Shown: positions 16,056 to 21,460 of the stretch, piece after piece
How the letters are laid out: the number at the start of each line of letters is the position of its first letter
Position numbering within the stretch: the stretch's first letter is position 1
DNA from: an uncultured Chloroflexota bacterium
GTDB taxonomy: Bacteria; Chloroflexota; Limnocylindria; Limnocylindrales; Limnocylindraceae
Assembly (NCBI GenBank): GCA_903937225.1
Contig: CAIZYO010000177.1
Coordinates: forward strand, 1 to 21,460
DNA length: 21,460 nucleotides
Direction of reading: 5' to 3'
Notes under the pieces: generated by a model
What the model was told of the DNA's origin: nothing
Seen by the model: the letters and a program-made list of their open reading frames with translations, nothing else
Database searches by the model: none
Made by a program: the position numbers and the translations under genes

Positions 16056-16415
16056 CTACGCCGGAATGAACTCGTGCGCGCTCTGATGAAGTCCGTCACA
16101 GAGGCCGAGTCCGTTCGCGCCACTCGGTAGTTGAATCGGTACCGGTCGCATGATCTCGCGCACCTCACTCTGCTGACAGGTGTACCAGCTGTTTCGGGAC
16201 ATCCAGAGGGCAGGGCACTCTGGCTTCTTACAAAACTGGAATGGGCCAGGGTTGATTGGGGATGCCTGCTCAAATGACGGGGCCACCTCGGTGGCGATGA
16301 TGTCCAGCACGCTGACGCGAAAGGGGGTGCCTGTAATCTGTTCACGGCACCCTTCACAGCGAATCCCGCTGTTCTCCGTGATGATCGTCGGAATTTTGAT
16401 GCCCATGATCTCCAT
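16056..16415 (-). CDS. Small Cys-rich, probably metal-binding protein
   Basis: The 119-residue protein reads MEIMGIKIPTIITENSGIRC at its start. Cys residues are arranged as C20-x2-C23 (RCEGC), then a CKKPEC pair near 62-67, then single Cys at about 79 (WYTCQQ) and about 104 (GLCDG), suggesting a zinc site built from two distant pairs. It has no membrane segment and no recognised family. The start at 16415 is set by TACGAT ending exactly 6 nt upstream; a longer reading to 16517 would pass through the promoter region of the divergent gene. It heads the run membrane protein, galU, kinase. Function unknown. Confidence 0.7.
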   Translation of the reverse strand: MEIMGIKIPTIITENSGIRCEGCREQITGTPFRVSVLDIIATEVAPSFEQASPINPGPFQFCKKPECPALWMSRNSWYTCQQSEVREIMRPVPIQLPSGANGLGLCDGLHQSAHEFIPA

Positions 16416-16421
16416 GTGCTC

Positions 16422-16427
16422 ATCGTA
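16422..16427 (-). promoter_or_regulatory. Leaderless-type -10 element of the Cys-rich gene
   Basis: TACGAT on the minus strand, then GAGCAC (6 nt), then ATG. No Shine-Dalgarno. It probably also drives the downstream membrane protein, galU and kinase genes. Confidence 0.6.
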
Positions 16428-16496
16428 GCCGAGGGGCCGCCTCGTGTCGGCTCGCTCGCGCTCGCGGTGAGGCTCGCCGTATTCGATGCGGGGGGC

Positions 16497-16502
16497 TACC
16501 CT
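16497..16502 (+). promoter_or_regulatory. Leaderless-type -10 element of the 110-residue membrane protein
   Basis: TACCCT is followed directly by an ATG at 16503 and, 6 nt after the hexamer, by a second in-frame ATG at 16509. The spacing seen in neighbouring genes favours the second ATG. Confidence 0.55.
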
Positions 16503-16508
16503 ATGCAG

Positions 16509-16841
16509 ATGAGCCAACAGCGCAGCCGAAGAATTCGCGGGGTCGTCTCACTCGGCACGGGCGTTGCGGTCTCAGTGGCGCTCGGGTCGTCGCTCCTCTA
16601 TTTCCTCTGGGTTGCAAGCATTCGCGACTCCGAGCAGATCGGGCAGCTCTCGATCGGGACGTTCGTCGTGGGGCTCGCCTGCGCCTTCGCCGCCCTGATG
16701 CTCGCCTTCAGCATGATCCGGGCAATCCGACGGGCTGAGGACGGCCGAGCCCTCCTTGCCGCCCTTCTCGCAGGCGGCTTTGCGATCGCCGCCGCACTCG
16801 CGCTTGCCGCATCTGACGTCCTCGGCAAACTCGCCGCCTGA
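16509..16841 (+). CDS. Small membrane protein, three predicted helices
   Basis: The 110-residue protein has a basic N-terminus (SQQRSRRIRG) and three hydrophobic stretches (about 12-36, 46-68 and 82-102), with a positively charged loop (IRAIRRAEDGR) between the last two, so the N-terminus is probably cytoplasmic. I recognise no family. The start is 16509 by the TACCCT-N6-ATG rule; 16503 would add only two residues. It is followed after 31 nt by the tRNA-Glu gene, which has its own promoter. Codon use is like that of its neighbours. Confidence 0.65.
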   Translation: MSQQRSRRIRGVVSLGTGVAVSVALGSSLLYFLWVASIRDSEQIGQLSIGTFVVGLACAFAALMLAFSMIRAIRRAEDGRALLAALLAGGFAIAAALALAASDVLGKLAA

Positions 16842-16854
16842 ATCGAGCGGGTGC

Positions 16855-16860
16855 TACCCT
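16855..16860 (+). promoter_or_regulatory. Probable -10 element of tRNA-Glu
   Basis: TACCCT lies 12 nt before the tRNA 5' end, placing a start about 5 nt upstream of the mature tRNA. It is the same hexamer as the preceding gene's promoter. Confidence 0.45.
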
Positions 16861-16872
16861 CACCGTCCTGAC

Positions 16873-16949
16873 GCCCCTATCGTCTAGCGGCCTAGGACGC
16901 CACCCTTTCAAGGTGGAGATCACGGGTTCGAATCCCGTTGGGGGCACCA
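16873..16949 (+). tRNA. tRNA-Glu (anticodon UUC)
   Basis: The cloverleaf can be drawn by hand. The acceptor stem GCCCCTA pairs with TGGGGGC (one G-U pair); the D stem is GTC/GAC; the anticodon stem CCACC/GGTGG encloses loop CTTTCAA with anticodon TTC at 16907-16909; the T arm is ACGGGTTCGAATCCCGT. The discriminator is A and the 3' CCA (16947-16949) is encoded in the DNA. It stands alone, not in a tRNA cluster. Confidence 0.97.
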
Positions 16950-16959
16950 CACGTCCAAG

Positions 16960-16977
16960 ACGAGCCGCTGCGCTCGT
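16960..16977 (+). terminator. Weak hairpin after tRNA-Glu
   Basis: ACGAGC (16960-16965) pairs with GCTCGT (16972-16977) around a 6-nt loop. There is no T-run, and the next gene's -10 hexamer begins 3 nt later, so termination is only a possibility; it could also act in 3' processing. Confidence 0.25.
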
Positions 16978-16979
16978 GC

Positions 16980-16985
16980 CATCCT
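16980..16985 (+). promoter_or_regulatory. Leaderless-type -10 element (weak) of the 117-residue membrane protein
   Basis: CATCCT, then GAGCCC (6 nt), then the ATG at 16992. It deviates from TANNNT at the first base but keeps the second A, final T and exact spacing. No Shine-Dalgarno. Confidence 0.45.
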
Positions 16986-16991
16986 GAGCCC

Positions 16992-17345
16992 ATGCCGATT
17001 AGCGTCCTCGCATTTCTCATTTACGCGCTTCTTCTTCTCGCGGGGCTCGGCCTCACCCTTGGGCCAATCGTGGAGCAGGCGACTGCGGCTCCCGTAACCC
17101 TTCAGGGAGTGGTCTGGATGGCGCTCATCGCCGCCGCAATCTTCAGCGTCACCCTCGTCATCCAACGCAAGGAGGCGGGGCGAGGTTTTGCGATCGGCCT
17201 CTCCACCGTTCTTATTCCGGCGGGCCCGCTGATCGCCTTGACCTTTGGCAACTGGCTCCCTGGCCTTCCTCCGATGTTGCTCGCACTGATCCTCATTCGT
17301 GGGCTACGCGGCGGCGCGGCGCGCAGCTGGTTGAACCAGCAGTAG
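16992..17345 (+). CDS. Small membrane protein, three predicted helices
   Basis: This 117-residue protein has hydrophobic segments at about 3-24, 37-57 and 68-103 (the last interrupted by NWLPGLPPM), with a basic loop (QRKEAGRG) in between and a basic C-terminus. I recognise no family. The frame is open back into the tRNA gene, but the start at 16992 fits the -10/6-nt rule and begins directly with a membrane segment (MPISVLAFLIYALLLLAG). It is the first of two plus-strand genes; the next follows after 12 nt but has its own promoter signal. Function unknown. Confidence 0.62.
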   Translation: MPISVLAFLIYALLLLAGLGLTLGPIVEQATAAPVTLQGVVWMALIAAAIFSVTLVIQRKEAGRGFAIGLSTVLIPAGPLIALTFGNWLPGLPPMLLALILIRGLRGGAARSWLNQQ

Positions 17346-17351
17346 TAGGCT
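17346..17351 (+). promoter_or_regulatory. Leaderless-type -10 element of the PHP phosphatase gene
   Basis: TAGGCT (TANNNT), then GAATCC (6 nt), then the ATG at 17358. The hexamer starts at the base after the upstream gene's stop codon. No Shine-Dalgarno. Confidence 0.55.
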
Positions 17352-17357
17352 GAATCC

Positions 17358-18221
17358 ATGAGCACAAACGAACGACAAAAGAACCTCGCGATCAACGGAA
17401 CATTTGATCTTCCCCTTGATGTGCACCTCCACACCCTGCTCTCGCCAGATTCTGCGGTCCCCGTTGACGTGTACCCAGCACTTGCGATCGCGCTCGGCAT
17501 GCCGCGCATTGCAATCACCGATCACCTTGACTTTGATCCTCGAGAGCCTGGCGCAACACTTGCACCCCATCAACGTCGCGTTGAGGTGGTCAACGAACTG
17601 CGCAGGAAGTTTGGTGATCGCCTTGAGATTCTTCTTGGCGTGGAGATCACCTACGAGCGCGGGTATGAGCAGGATATTCGCGATCACCTGCAACGCCACC
17701 AGTACGACCTCACGATCGGGAGCATTCATCCAGGGATTGACTCTCCGTTTAAGCGATCACGCACCGCGGTGTTTGCTGGGAGTGACGCGAACGTAACGGC
17801 GCCGTACTTTGATGAAGTTCTTGGCGCGGTTGAGAGCGGACTCTTCGACATCCTTGGCCATGCAGACTACGTTCGGAAGTATGTGTACCCGCATATCGAC
17901 ACCGATCGTTTTGAGGCGGCGCCTGAGCTCTACGAACCGTTCTTGCAGGCGCTCGTGAAAACTGGCACCGCACTTGAGATCAATAGTTCCGGCTGGAGAC
18001 AGCGCACTGGCGTCTGCTATCCGCTCCCACAGGCCGTTGCACGGTACAAGGAGATTGGCGGTCGCTACATTGTCACCGGATCTGATGCGCACGAACCAGA
18101 CTGGTTTGCACTGAATTTTGACCGCGCCCGAACGCTCCTTCTAGAGCACGGGTTTGATGAGCTCGTCACAAAGCGGTGGGAGCGCGCTGGTGAACACTGG
18201 CCTGTATCGCCAACGCGCTAA
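17358..18221 (+). CDS. PHP-domain phosphoesterase, histidinol-phosphatase (HisJ/HisK) type
   Basis: The 287-residue protein shows the full set of PHP metal ligands: H23 and H25 (DVHLHT), H56 (ITDHLDF), E96 (LLGVEITYE), H124 (IGSIHPG), H168 (ILGHADYV) and D243/H245 (GSDAHEP). This pattern and length fit histidinol-phosphatases of the HisJ type, which remove phosphate from L-histidinol phosphate in histidine synthesis with a three-metal centre. No other his gene is near, and close relatives act on other phosphate esters, so the substrate is not certain. It converges on the next gene with 38 nt between the stops. Confidence 0.87.
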   Translation: MSTNERQKNLAINGTFDLPLDVHLHTLLSPDSAVPVDVYPALAIALGMPRIAITDHLDFDPREPGATLAPHQRRVEVVNELRRKFGDRLEILLGVEITYERGYEQDIRDHLQRHQYDLTIGSIHPGIDSPFKRSRTAVFAGSDANVTAPYFDEVLGAVESGLFDILGHADYVRKYVYPHIDTDRFEAAPELYEPFLQALVKTGTALEINSSGWRQRTGVCYPLPQAVARYKEIGGRYIVTGSDAHEPDWFALNFDRARTLLLEHGFDELVTKRWERAGEHWPVSPTR

Positions 18222-18259
18222 CGGCGCGTCGCGCACGCTGTTGATGCAGCGCGCCTAGA

Positions 18260-18802
18260 TCAGTCCGGCGGAAGGGTTGGATCTGCGTTCGAGAATCCTC
18301 GCTCCACGGCAAGTGCGATGCCACCGCGCTGATCGACCAGAACAATCGCGCGAATAACATCGAGTGAGTCGCCGCTCGGAATCTCCATGCTCGGACGAAC
18401 GTCATCGGTAACGATGAGCCAGTAAACGCCACTGAGTGACGGTGCGTCACTCCCTGCGGTCGTCAGTGTGATCAGCCGCACGCGTGGCGACGCGCCAACG
18501 GGTGCATCGGCGGTGCGCGCTGCGCGAACCGCGCTCTGTGGTGAAATGCCAGCGAGCACCGTGTCCGCACTCACCGCCTCCCACCCTGCTGGGAGTGGGA
18601 GGTCCAGCGGGCGAATGCGATCCGCCTGCACGCGAAGGAGGAGTGCGCCAACGAGAAACGCAACCGTCAGCAACGCCATCACGCGAAGCACCTGCCCTCG
18701 ACTCACTGGGGTCGCGATCTCAACCCCTGCAGGAGGCAGTGCCGCCTGGGTGACCTCGTTCTGGCCGTCTGGCCCTGGGTGCTCGCTCGGGTGTTGGCTC
18801 AT
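18260..18802 (-). CDS. Single-pass membrane protein of unknown function
   Basis: This 180-residue protein has a Pro/Gln-rich cytoplasmic N-terminus (about 1-38), one membrane helix (about 39-57, VMALLTVAFLVGALLL) and an extracytoplasmic domain of about 120 residues with beta-type pattern (RVRLITLTTAG, GVYWLIVTDDVRPSMEI, IRAIVLVDQRGGIALAVERG). No catalytic motif is recognised. The start at 18802 is chosen because CACGAT ends exactly 6 nt upstream; a longer reading to 19018 runs antisense into argS and is rejected. It is divergent from argS over only 38 bp, so the two promoters overlap. Confidence 0.65.
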   Translation of the reverse strand: MSQHPSEHPGPDGQNEVTQAALPPAGVEIATPVSRGQVLRVMALLTVAFLVGALLLRVQADRIRPLDLPLPAGWEAVSADTVLAGISPQSAVRAARTADAPVGASPRVRLITLTTAGSDAPSLSGVYWLIVTDDVRPSMEIPSGDSLDVIRAIVLVDQRGGIALAVERGFSNADPTLPPD

Positions 18803-18808
18803 GCCGCC

Positions 18809-18814
18809 ATCGTG
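18809..18814 (-). promoter_or_regulatory. Leaderless-type -10 element of the single-pass membrane protein
   Basis: CACGAT on the minus strand, then GGCGGC (6 nt), then the ATG at 18802. The polymerase footprint would extend past the opposing argS -10 element. Confidence 0.5.
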
Positions 18815-18828
18815 CCAGAGTTCGCCGC

Positions 18829-18834
18829 TACGAT
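18829..18834 (+). promoter_or_regulatory. Leaderless-type -10 element of argS
   Basis: TACGAT, then TCAGCC (6 nt), then the argS ATG at 18841. Identical hexamer to that of the Cys-rich gene at 16422-16427. No Shine-Dalgarno. Confidence 0.6.
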
Positions 18835-18840
18835 TCAGCC

Positions 18841-20655
18841 ATGACCACATCTGGCGCACACCCGACTCCAGCTGAGCGCGCCCGAGCCCTCCCGCGCGAC
18901 CCGCTCCTCGGCGTCCCGCTGCGACACGTCGTCCGTGATGCGGTCGGCCGCGCCCTGCGCCGTGCAATCGCCAACGGCACCCTCCCCGCACCTGCCGATG
19001 CGAACGCGCTTGAGGCACTCATCCGTGGGATTGAAGTTGAGGTGCCTGCAAGCAGTGAGCATGGTGACTACGCCTCAAACATTGCGATGAAGTCTGGAAA
19101 GCTCCTACAGCGCGCCCCCGCACAGATTGCTGCGGCACTCGTTGCAGAGTTAGACGCGGAGGCGCAAGAGCGACTCCATGGTGGCGCGGGTTCGCTCGGT
19201 CCGATCACGCAGGCCAGCGTTGCAGGCCCAGGATTTCTCAACATGCGCCTTCGCGCCGGACTCCTCGCCGATCTCCTTGACGCAATCATCGCGTCACCGT
19301 CCGCGTGGGGACACGTCGTGCCCGTGGACGCCAAGAGTCCGCTCCGCGTCAATGTGGAATTCGTCTCCGCAAATCCAACAGGGCCACTCACGGTAGGTAA
19401 TGCGCGCGGCGCATTTGTCGGCGACCTCCTCTCGCGCGTCCTTGAAGCGGCTGGCCAAGAGGTAACTCGCGAGTACTACTTCAACGACTTTGGTGAACAG
19501 GTGCGCCGACTCGGCGAAAGCGTGATCGCGCCGCGTGACGGCGTTCCAGTTGCAGAAGACGGATACAAGGGCGATTACGTTGGCGAACTCGCCACAGGGA
19601 TCCCTGCTGATGTTGCAGCGCGCGCTGCAGAAGCACGTGAGGCACACAGCGCTGACCCTGATCGCGACGAGGTCGCCGTAATCGGAAAGTGGGCATCAGA
19701 GCGCATTCGCATCGGTATTCAGTCTTCGCTCGCCGCGCTCGGTGTGGAGTTTGATGTGTGGCGCTCCGAAGGATCGCTTTACACAGACGGGCACGTTGAT
19801 CGCGCCATTGAAAAGCTCCGCGCGGCTGGCTGGCTTGAAGAGCGCGATGGTGCGCTCTGGTTCAAGAGCACGGCGTTCGGTGATGACAAAGACCGTGTGA
19901 TCAAGAAGTCTACGGGCGCATACACGTACTTCGGATCAGACATTGGCTACGTCGAGGAGAAGTTTGGCCGCGGTTTTGATCACCTGGTGTATGTCTGGGG
20001 TGCGGATCATCACGGCACCGTTGCACGAGTGCGCAATGCAGGCGAAGCGCTTGGATACCAAAAGGAGCACATGGAGATGCTTCTCGTGGCGTGGGTGCGA
20101 TTTGTTCGAGACGGCGTAGAGATGAGCATGTCTAAGCGTGCCGGAACATTTGTGACGCTTGATGAGCTTCTTGAAGAGATCGGTGTGGATTCTGCACGTT
20201 GGTACTTTGCGTCCCGGAGTGCGAGCACCGCGATTGACTTTGACATTAAGGCAGCCACCGCGCGAAACAGTGAGAATCCTGTCTACTACGCGCAGTACGC
20301 GCATGCGCGTATGCAATCAATCTTGCGCAAGGCGGCTGCGGAAGGGCTCGCGACGGCACCGGCCATTGGAGATCTCCTAGACAACGAGACGAGTGCAGAT
20401 GCTGTGTTGGCGCGGGTTATCGTTCGACTCCCAGAAGTCGTGGAGGATGCTGCGGCGCATCATGAGACCCAGGGCGTGACGACGTACGCCACCGAACTCG
20501 CTACCGCCTTCTCCGCCTTCTATCGCGATGCGAAGGTGGTCGACAGCAGTGCCCCTGAGCTCTCCGCCAAACGGCTGCGGCTGGTTCAGGCGGCCGCAAC
20601 CAGCCTCGCCGCCTCGCTCCGCCTCCTCGGGATCTCCGCCCCCGCCGAGATGTAG
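18841..20655 (+). CDS. argS: Arginyl-tRNA synthetase
   Basis: The 604-residue class I synthetase charges tRNA-Arg. An N-terminal Add-1 domain (about 30-135, with EVPASSEHGDYASNIAM) precedes the catalytic core: VNVEFVSANPTGPL at about 170-183, the HIGH-box position at 184-187, EYYFNDFGEQVRRLGES at about 211-227, the tRNA/ATP site with GSDIGYVEEK and YVWGADHHGTVAR at about 384-396, and the KMSKS counterpart MSMSKRAG at 428-435. The C-terminal helical anticodon-binding domain (about 460-604) includes NPVYYAQYAHARMQSILRKA. The HIGH box reads TVGN rather than the usual HxGH, though everything around it is conserved. The start is fixed by TACGAT-N6-ATG; the first 25 residues are an Ala/Arg-rich extension. 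Confidence 0.95.
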   Translation: MTTSGAHPTPAERARALPRDPLLGVPLRHVVRDAVGRALRRAIANGTLPAPADANALEALIRGIEVEVPASSEHGDYASNIAMKSGKLLQRAPAQIAAALVAELDAEAQERLHGGAGSLGPITQASVAGPGFLNMRLRAGLLADLLDAIIASPSAWGHVVPVDAKSPLRVNVEFVSANPTGPLTVGNARGAFVGDLLSRVLEAAGQEVTREYYFNDFGEQVRRLGESVIAPRDGVPVAEDGYKGDYVGELATGIPADVAARAAEAREAHSADPDRDEVAVIGKWASERIRIGIQSSLAALGVEFDVWRSEGSLYTDGHVDRAIEKLRAAGWLEERDGALWFKSTAFGDDKDRVIKKSTGAYTYFGSDIGYVEEKFGRGFDHLVYVWGADHHGTVARVRNAGEALGYQKEHMEMLLVAWVRFVRDGVEMSMSKRAGTFVTLDELLEEIGVDSARWYFASRSASTAIDFDIKAATARNSENPVYYAQYAHARMQSILRKAAAEGLATAPAIGDLLDNETSADAVLARVIVRLPEVVEDAAAHHETQGVTTYATELATAFSAFYRDAKVVDSSAPELSAKRLRLVQAAATSLAASLRLLGISAPAEM

Positions 20656-20658
20656 GCC

Positions 20659-20671
20659 CGCCCTCAGGGCG
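20659..20671 (+). terminator. Short hairpin just after argS
   Basis: CGCCC, loop TCA, GGGCG, beginning 4 nt after the argS stop. There is no T-run, so intrinsic termination is uncertain. Confidence 0.3.
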
Positions 20672-20824
20672 AGCACGGGAGAGCCCCGAGCCATAGAGGG
20701 CCCCTGGATGCTGGTGGGCCTGAAGGATTGCGAAGTCTTTACCTGGCTGCTCAGTGGAGATTCACCCACGAGGCAGATGATGGGGTTCGGTTCACTGGAC
20801 CTCCCTCCTGAGAACCGACCTCCA

Positions 20825-20860
20825 GCCAGGCGGGGGCGATGGGCATTGACCCCGCCTGGC
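20825..20860. other. 11-bp perfect inverted repeat with 14-nt loop
   Basis: GCCAGGCGGGG (20825-20835) and CCCCGCCTGGC (20850-20860) are perfect complements around the loop 20836-20849. It is the strongest hairpin I find in the window. No T-run follows on either strand. It lies 48 nt before the next gene and 36 nt before that gene's -10 hexamer, so terminator, RNA domain and protein-binding site are all possible. Confidence 0.75.
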
Positions 20861-20896
20861 ACACCCCTCCGTACGACGCCCGCGGGTGGCGCGTGG

Positions 20897-20902
20897 GAGA
20901 AT
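20897..20902 (+). promoter_or_regulatory. Leaderless-type -10 element (weak) of the MBL-fold gene
   Basis: GAGAAT, then AGGGCG (6 nt), then the ATG at 20909. The first base deviates from TANNNT, but the spacing is exact. Confidence 0.45.
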
Positions 20903-20908
20903 AGGGCG

Positions 20909-21460
20909 ATGGAACTCACCTATTACGGACGCAGCTGCGTCCGAATCCGAGGACGCGAGGCAACGATCGCCTACGACCCGTACACCTCCATCGTGGGGCC
21001 AACCGGTCGCGGGATCACGGCGGACATCGTCACCCTCAGCCACCCAGATGACGCGCCGCTCGCGCGCGTGAAGGGTCGCCTCGCACCACGCGACGGACGC
21101 ACCCCCATTGCCACCAGCCTGGACAACGCTGTCGTCTTGGAGGGGCCAGGCGAATACGAAGTCAAGTCGGTGCTCATCACCGGCATTCGTAGCTATCGCG
21201 ATAGCCATCGCGGCGGCGCAGCGCGACATAACACCGTCTTCTACGCAGAGATCGACGGCATCCACGTCGTGCACCTCGGCGACCACGCCGAAGGATTTTC
21301 TACTGATCAGATCAAAGAGCTCCCAGGCGCGGACATTGTGCTTATCCCAGTTGGAGGCGAGCTGAGCGCTGAAGCAGCGTCGGCGCTCATCAACCAACTC
21401 GGCCCCAAGATCGTCATCCCAATGCCGATGACCGATGACGTGGCAGAAGCAAACGCCGCC
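20909..21460 (+). CDS. UlaG-like metallo-beta-lactamase-fold protein, cut by window edge
   Basis: 184 codons are present and the frame is open to the window end. The sequence follows the UlaG-like MBL-fold hydrolase pattern: MELTYYGRSCVRIRG start, AYDPY near 22-26, ITADIVTLSHPDD at about 36-48, VLEGPGEYEVKSVLITGI, HNTVFYAEIDGIHVVHLGD at about 107-125, and ADIVLIPVGG. Members with intact ligands bind metal through an HxHxDH motif after the strand ending in SH; here that position reads S-H-P-D-D-A, so several ligands appear missing, while the later HLGD is kept. It may be catalytically altered. The remaining C-terminus is outside the window. It has its own promoter signal and follows the stem-loop stretch. 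Confidence 0.82.
   Translation, partial: MELTYYGRSCVRIRGREATIAYDPYTSIVGPTGRGITADIVTLSHPDDAPLARVKGRLAPRDGRTPIATSLDNAVVLEGPGEYEVKSVLITGIRSYRDSHRGGAARHNTVFYAEIDGIHVVHLGDHAEGFSTDQIKELPGADIVLIPVGGELSAEAASALINQLGPKIVIPMPMTDDVAEANAA

Larger units (their letters stand above)
20656..20908. other. Gene-free stretch with several stem-loops, possible structured RNA
   Basis: This 253-nt interval is by far the longest non-coding gap in the window. On the plus strand I see five hairpins: a 5-bp one at 20659-20671; GGGCCC (20698-20703) with GGGCCT (20716-20721); CGGTTC (20788-20793) with GAACCG (20812-20817), extended by GGT/ACC with one bulge; and the 11-bp perfect stem at 20825-20860; plus a 4-bp stem near 20676-20688. 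I see no hallmark of tmRNA, RNase P RNA or SRP RNA. A reading frame from an ATG at 20708 is open into the next gene but gives no protein-like sequence. It may be a small RNA or an untranslated region. Confidence 0.4.

Noticed and set aside
18223..18255. GGCGCG/CGCGCC arms as a bidirectional terminator between the PHP gene and the minus-strand gene
   Set aside because: Six self-complementary GC bases with a 21-nt loop are expected by chance in such DNA, and there is no T-run.
18803..19018. Extension of the 180-residue membrane protein to 19018
   Set aside because: It would lie antisense to the argS start and shows only Arg/Gly-rich sequence; the ATG at 18802 has its own promoter signal.
20708..20908. 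In-frame ATG at 20708 that would extend the MBL-fold protein by 67 residues
   Set aside because: The extension is Pro/Arg-rich without family similarity and runs through strong hairpins; the MELTYYG start at 20909 fits the family N-terminus and the -10/6-nt rule.
20656..20908. tmRNA, RNase P RNA or SRP RNA in the argS-MBL gap
   Set aside because: None of the hallmark sequences (tRNA-like ends, GAGGAAAGTC, the SRP GGAAG loop) was found on either strand by eye.
20377..20919. 180-codon minus-strand frame overlapping the end of argS
   Set aside because: Gly/Arg/Pro-rich translation, antisense to conserved argS sequence, no start signal.
1..21460. CRISPR arrays, insertion sequences, prophage or integrase genes
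   Set aside because: No direct-repeat/spacer pattern, transposase motif, phage gene or terminal repeat was seen; all larger frames are accounted for by chromosomal genes.

Overview
GC-rich bacterial DNA (roughly 60% by eye), densely packed, with no sign of mobile elements, phage, CRISPR or foreign base composition. I recognise no lineage-specific marker. The three-gene transhydrogenase, PASTA kinase, RR-HK-HtrA operon and pervasive leaderless-type promoters would fit a Chloroflexota bacterium (a streamlined freshwater type such as the Limnocylindria is my leaning) or an actinobacterium. That placement is inference only.

Layout. (1) 1-5486, minus strand: an apparent operon reading maeA (NAD malic enzyme), pntAA, pntAB, pntB (membrane NAD(P) transhydrogenase with split alpha subunit), an SdpI-family membrane protein, then the start of a further gene that runs off the window. 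Together malic enzyme and transhydrogenase could turn malate oxidation into NADPH. (2) 5529-9216, plus strand: response regulator, histidine kinase and HtrA-type serine protease, each overlapping the next by 4 nt; the kinase appears to start with CTG. This resembles the envelope-stress operon mprA-mprB-pepD. (3) 9225-10694 minus: folC. (4) 10742-12291 plus: a membrane-anchored Ig-like protein coupled to a small double zinc-ribbon protein. (5) 12294-16415, minus strand: a Cys-rich protein, a polytopic membrane protein, galU and a PASTA-type Ser/Thr kinase in one run. (6) 16509-18221, plus: two small membrane proteins flanking tRNA-Glu(UUC), then a PHP-family phosphatase. (7) 18260-18802 minus: a single-pass membrane protein, divergent over 38 bp from argS (18841-20655). 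(8) 20656-20908: a 253-nt gene-free stretch with strong stem-loops, followed by a truncated UlaG-like metallo-beta-lactamase-fold gene.

Two start rules run through the window. Genes at the head of a transcript almost all show an -10-like hexamer (best form TANNNT) ending exactly 6 nt before the ATG and have no Shine-Dalgarno, as expected for leaderless mRNAs. Genes inside operons instead show GGAG-type sites and 1- or 4-nt stop/start overlaps. I used this rule to correct several starts. No clearly new biological system is evident; the best leads are the uniform leaderless architecture, the CTG start, the stem-loop region before the last gene, the substituted signature motif in argS, and the uncharacterised membrane/zinc-protein pairs.
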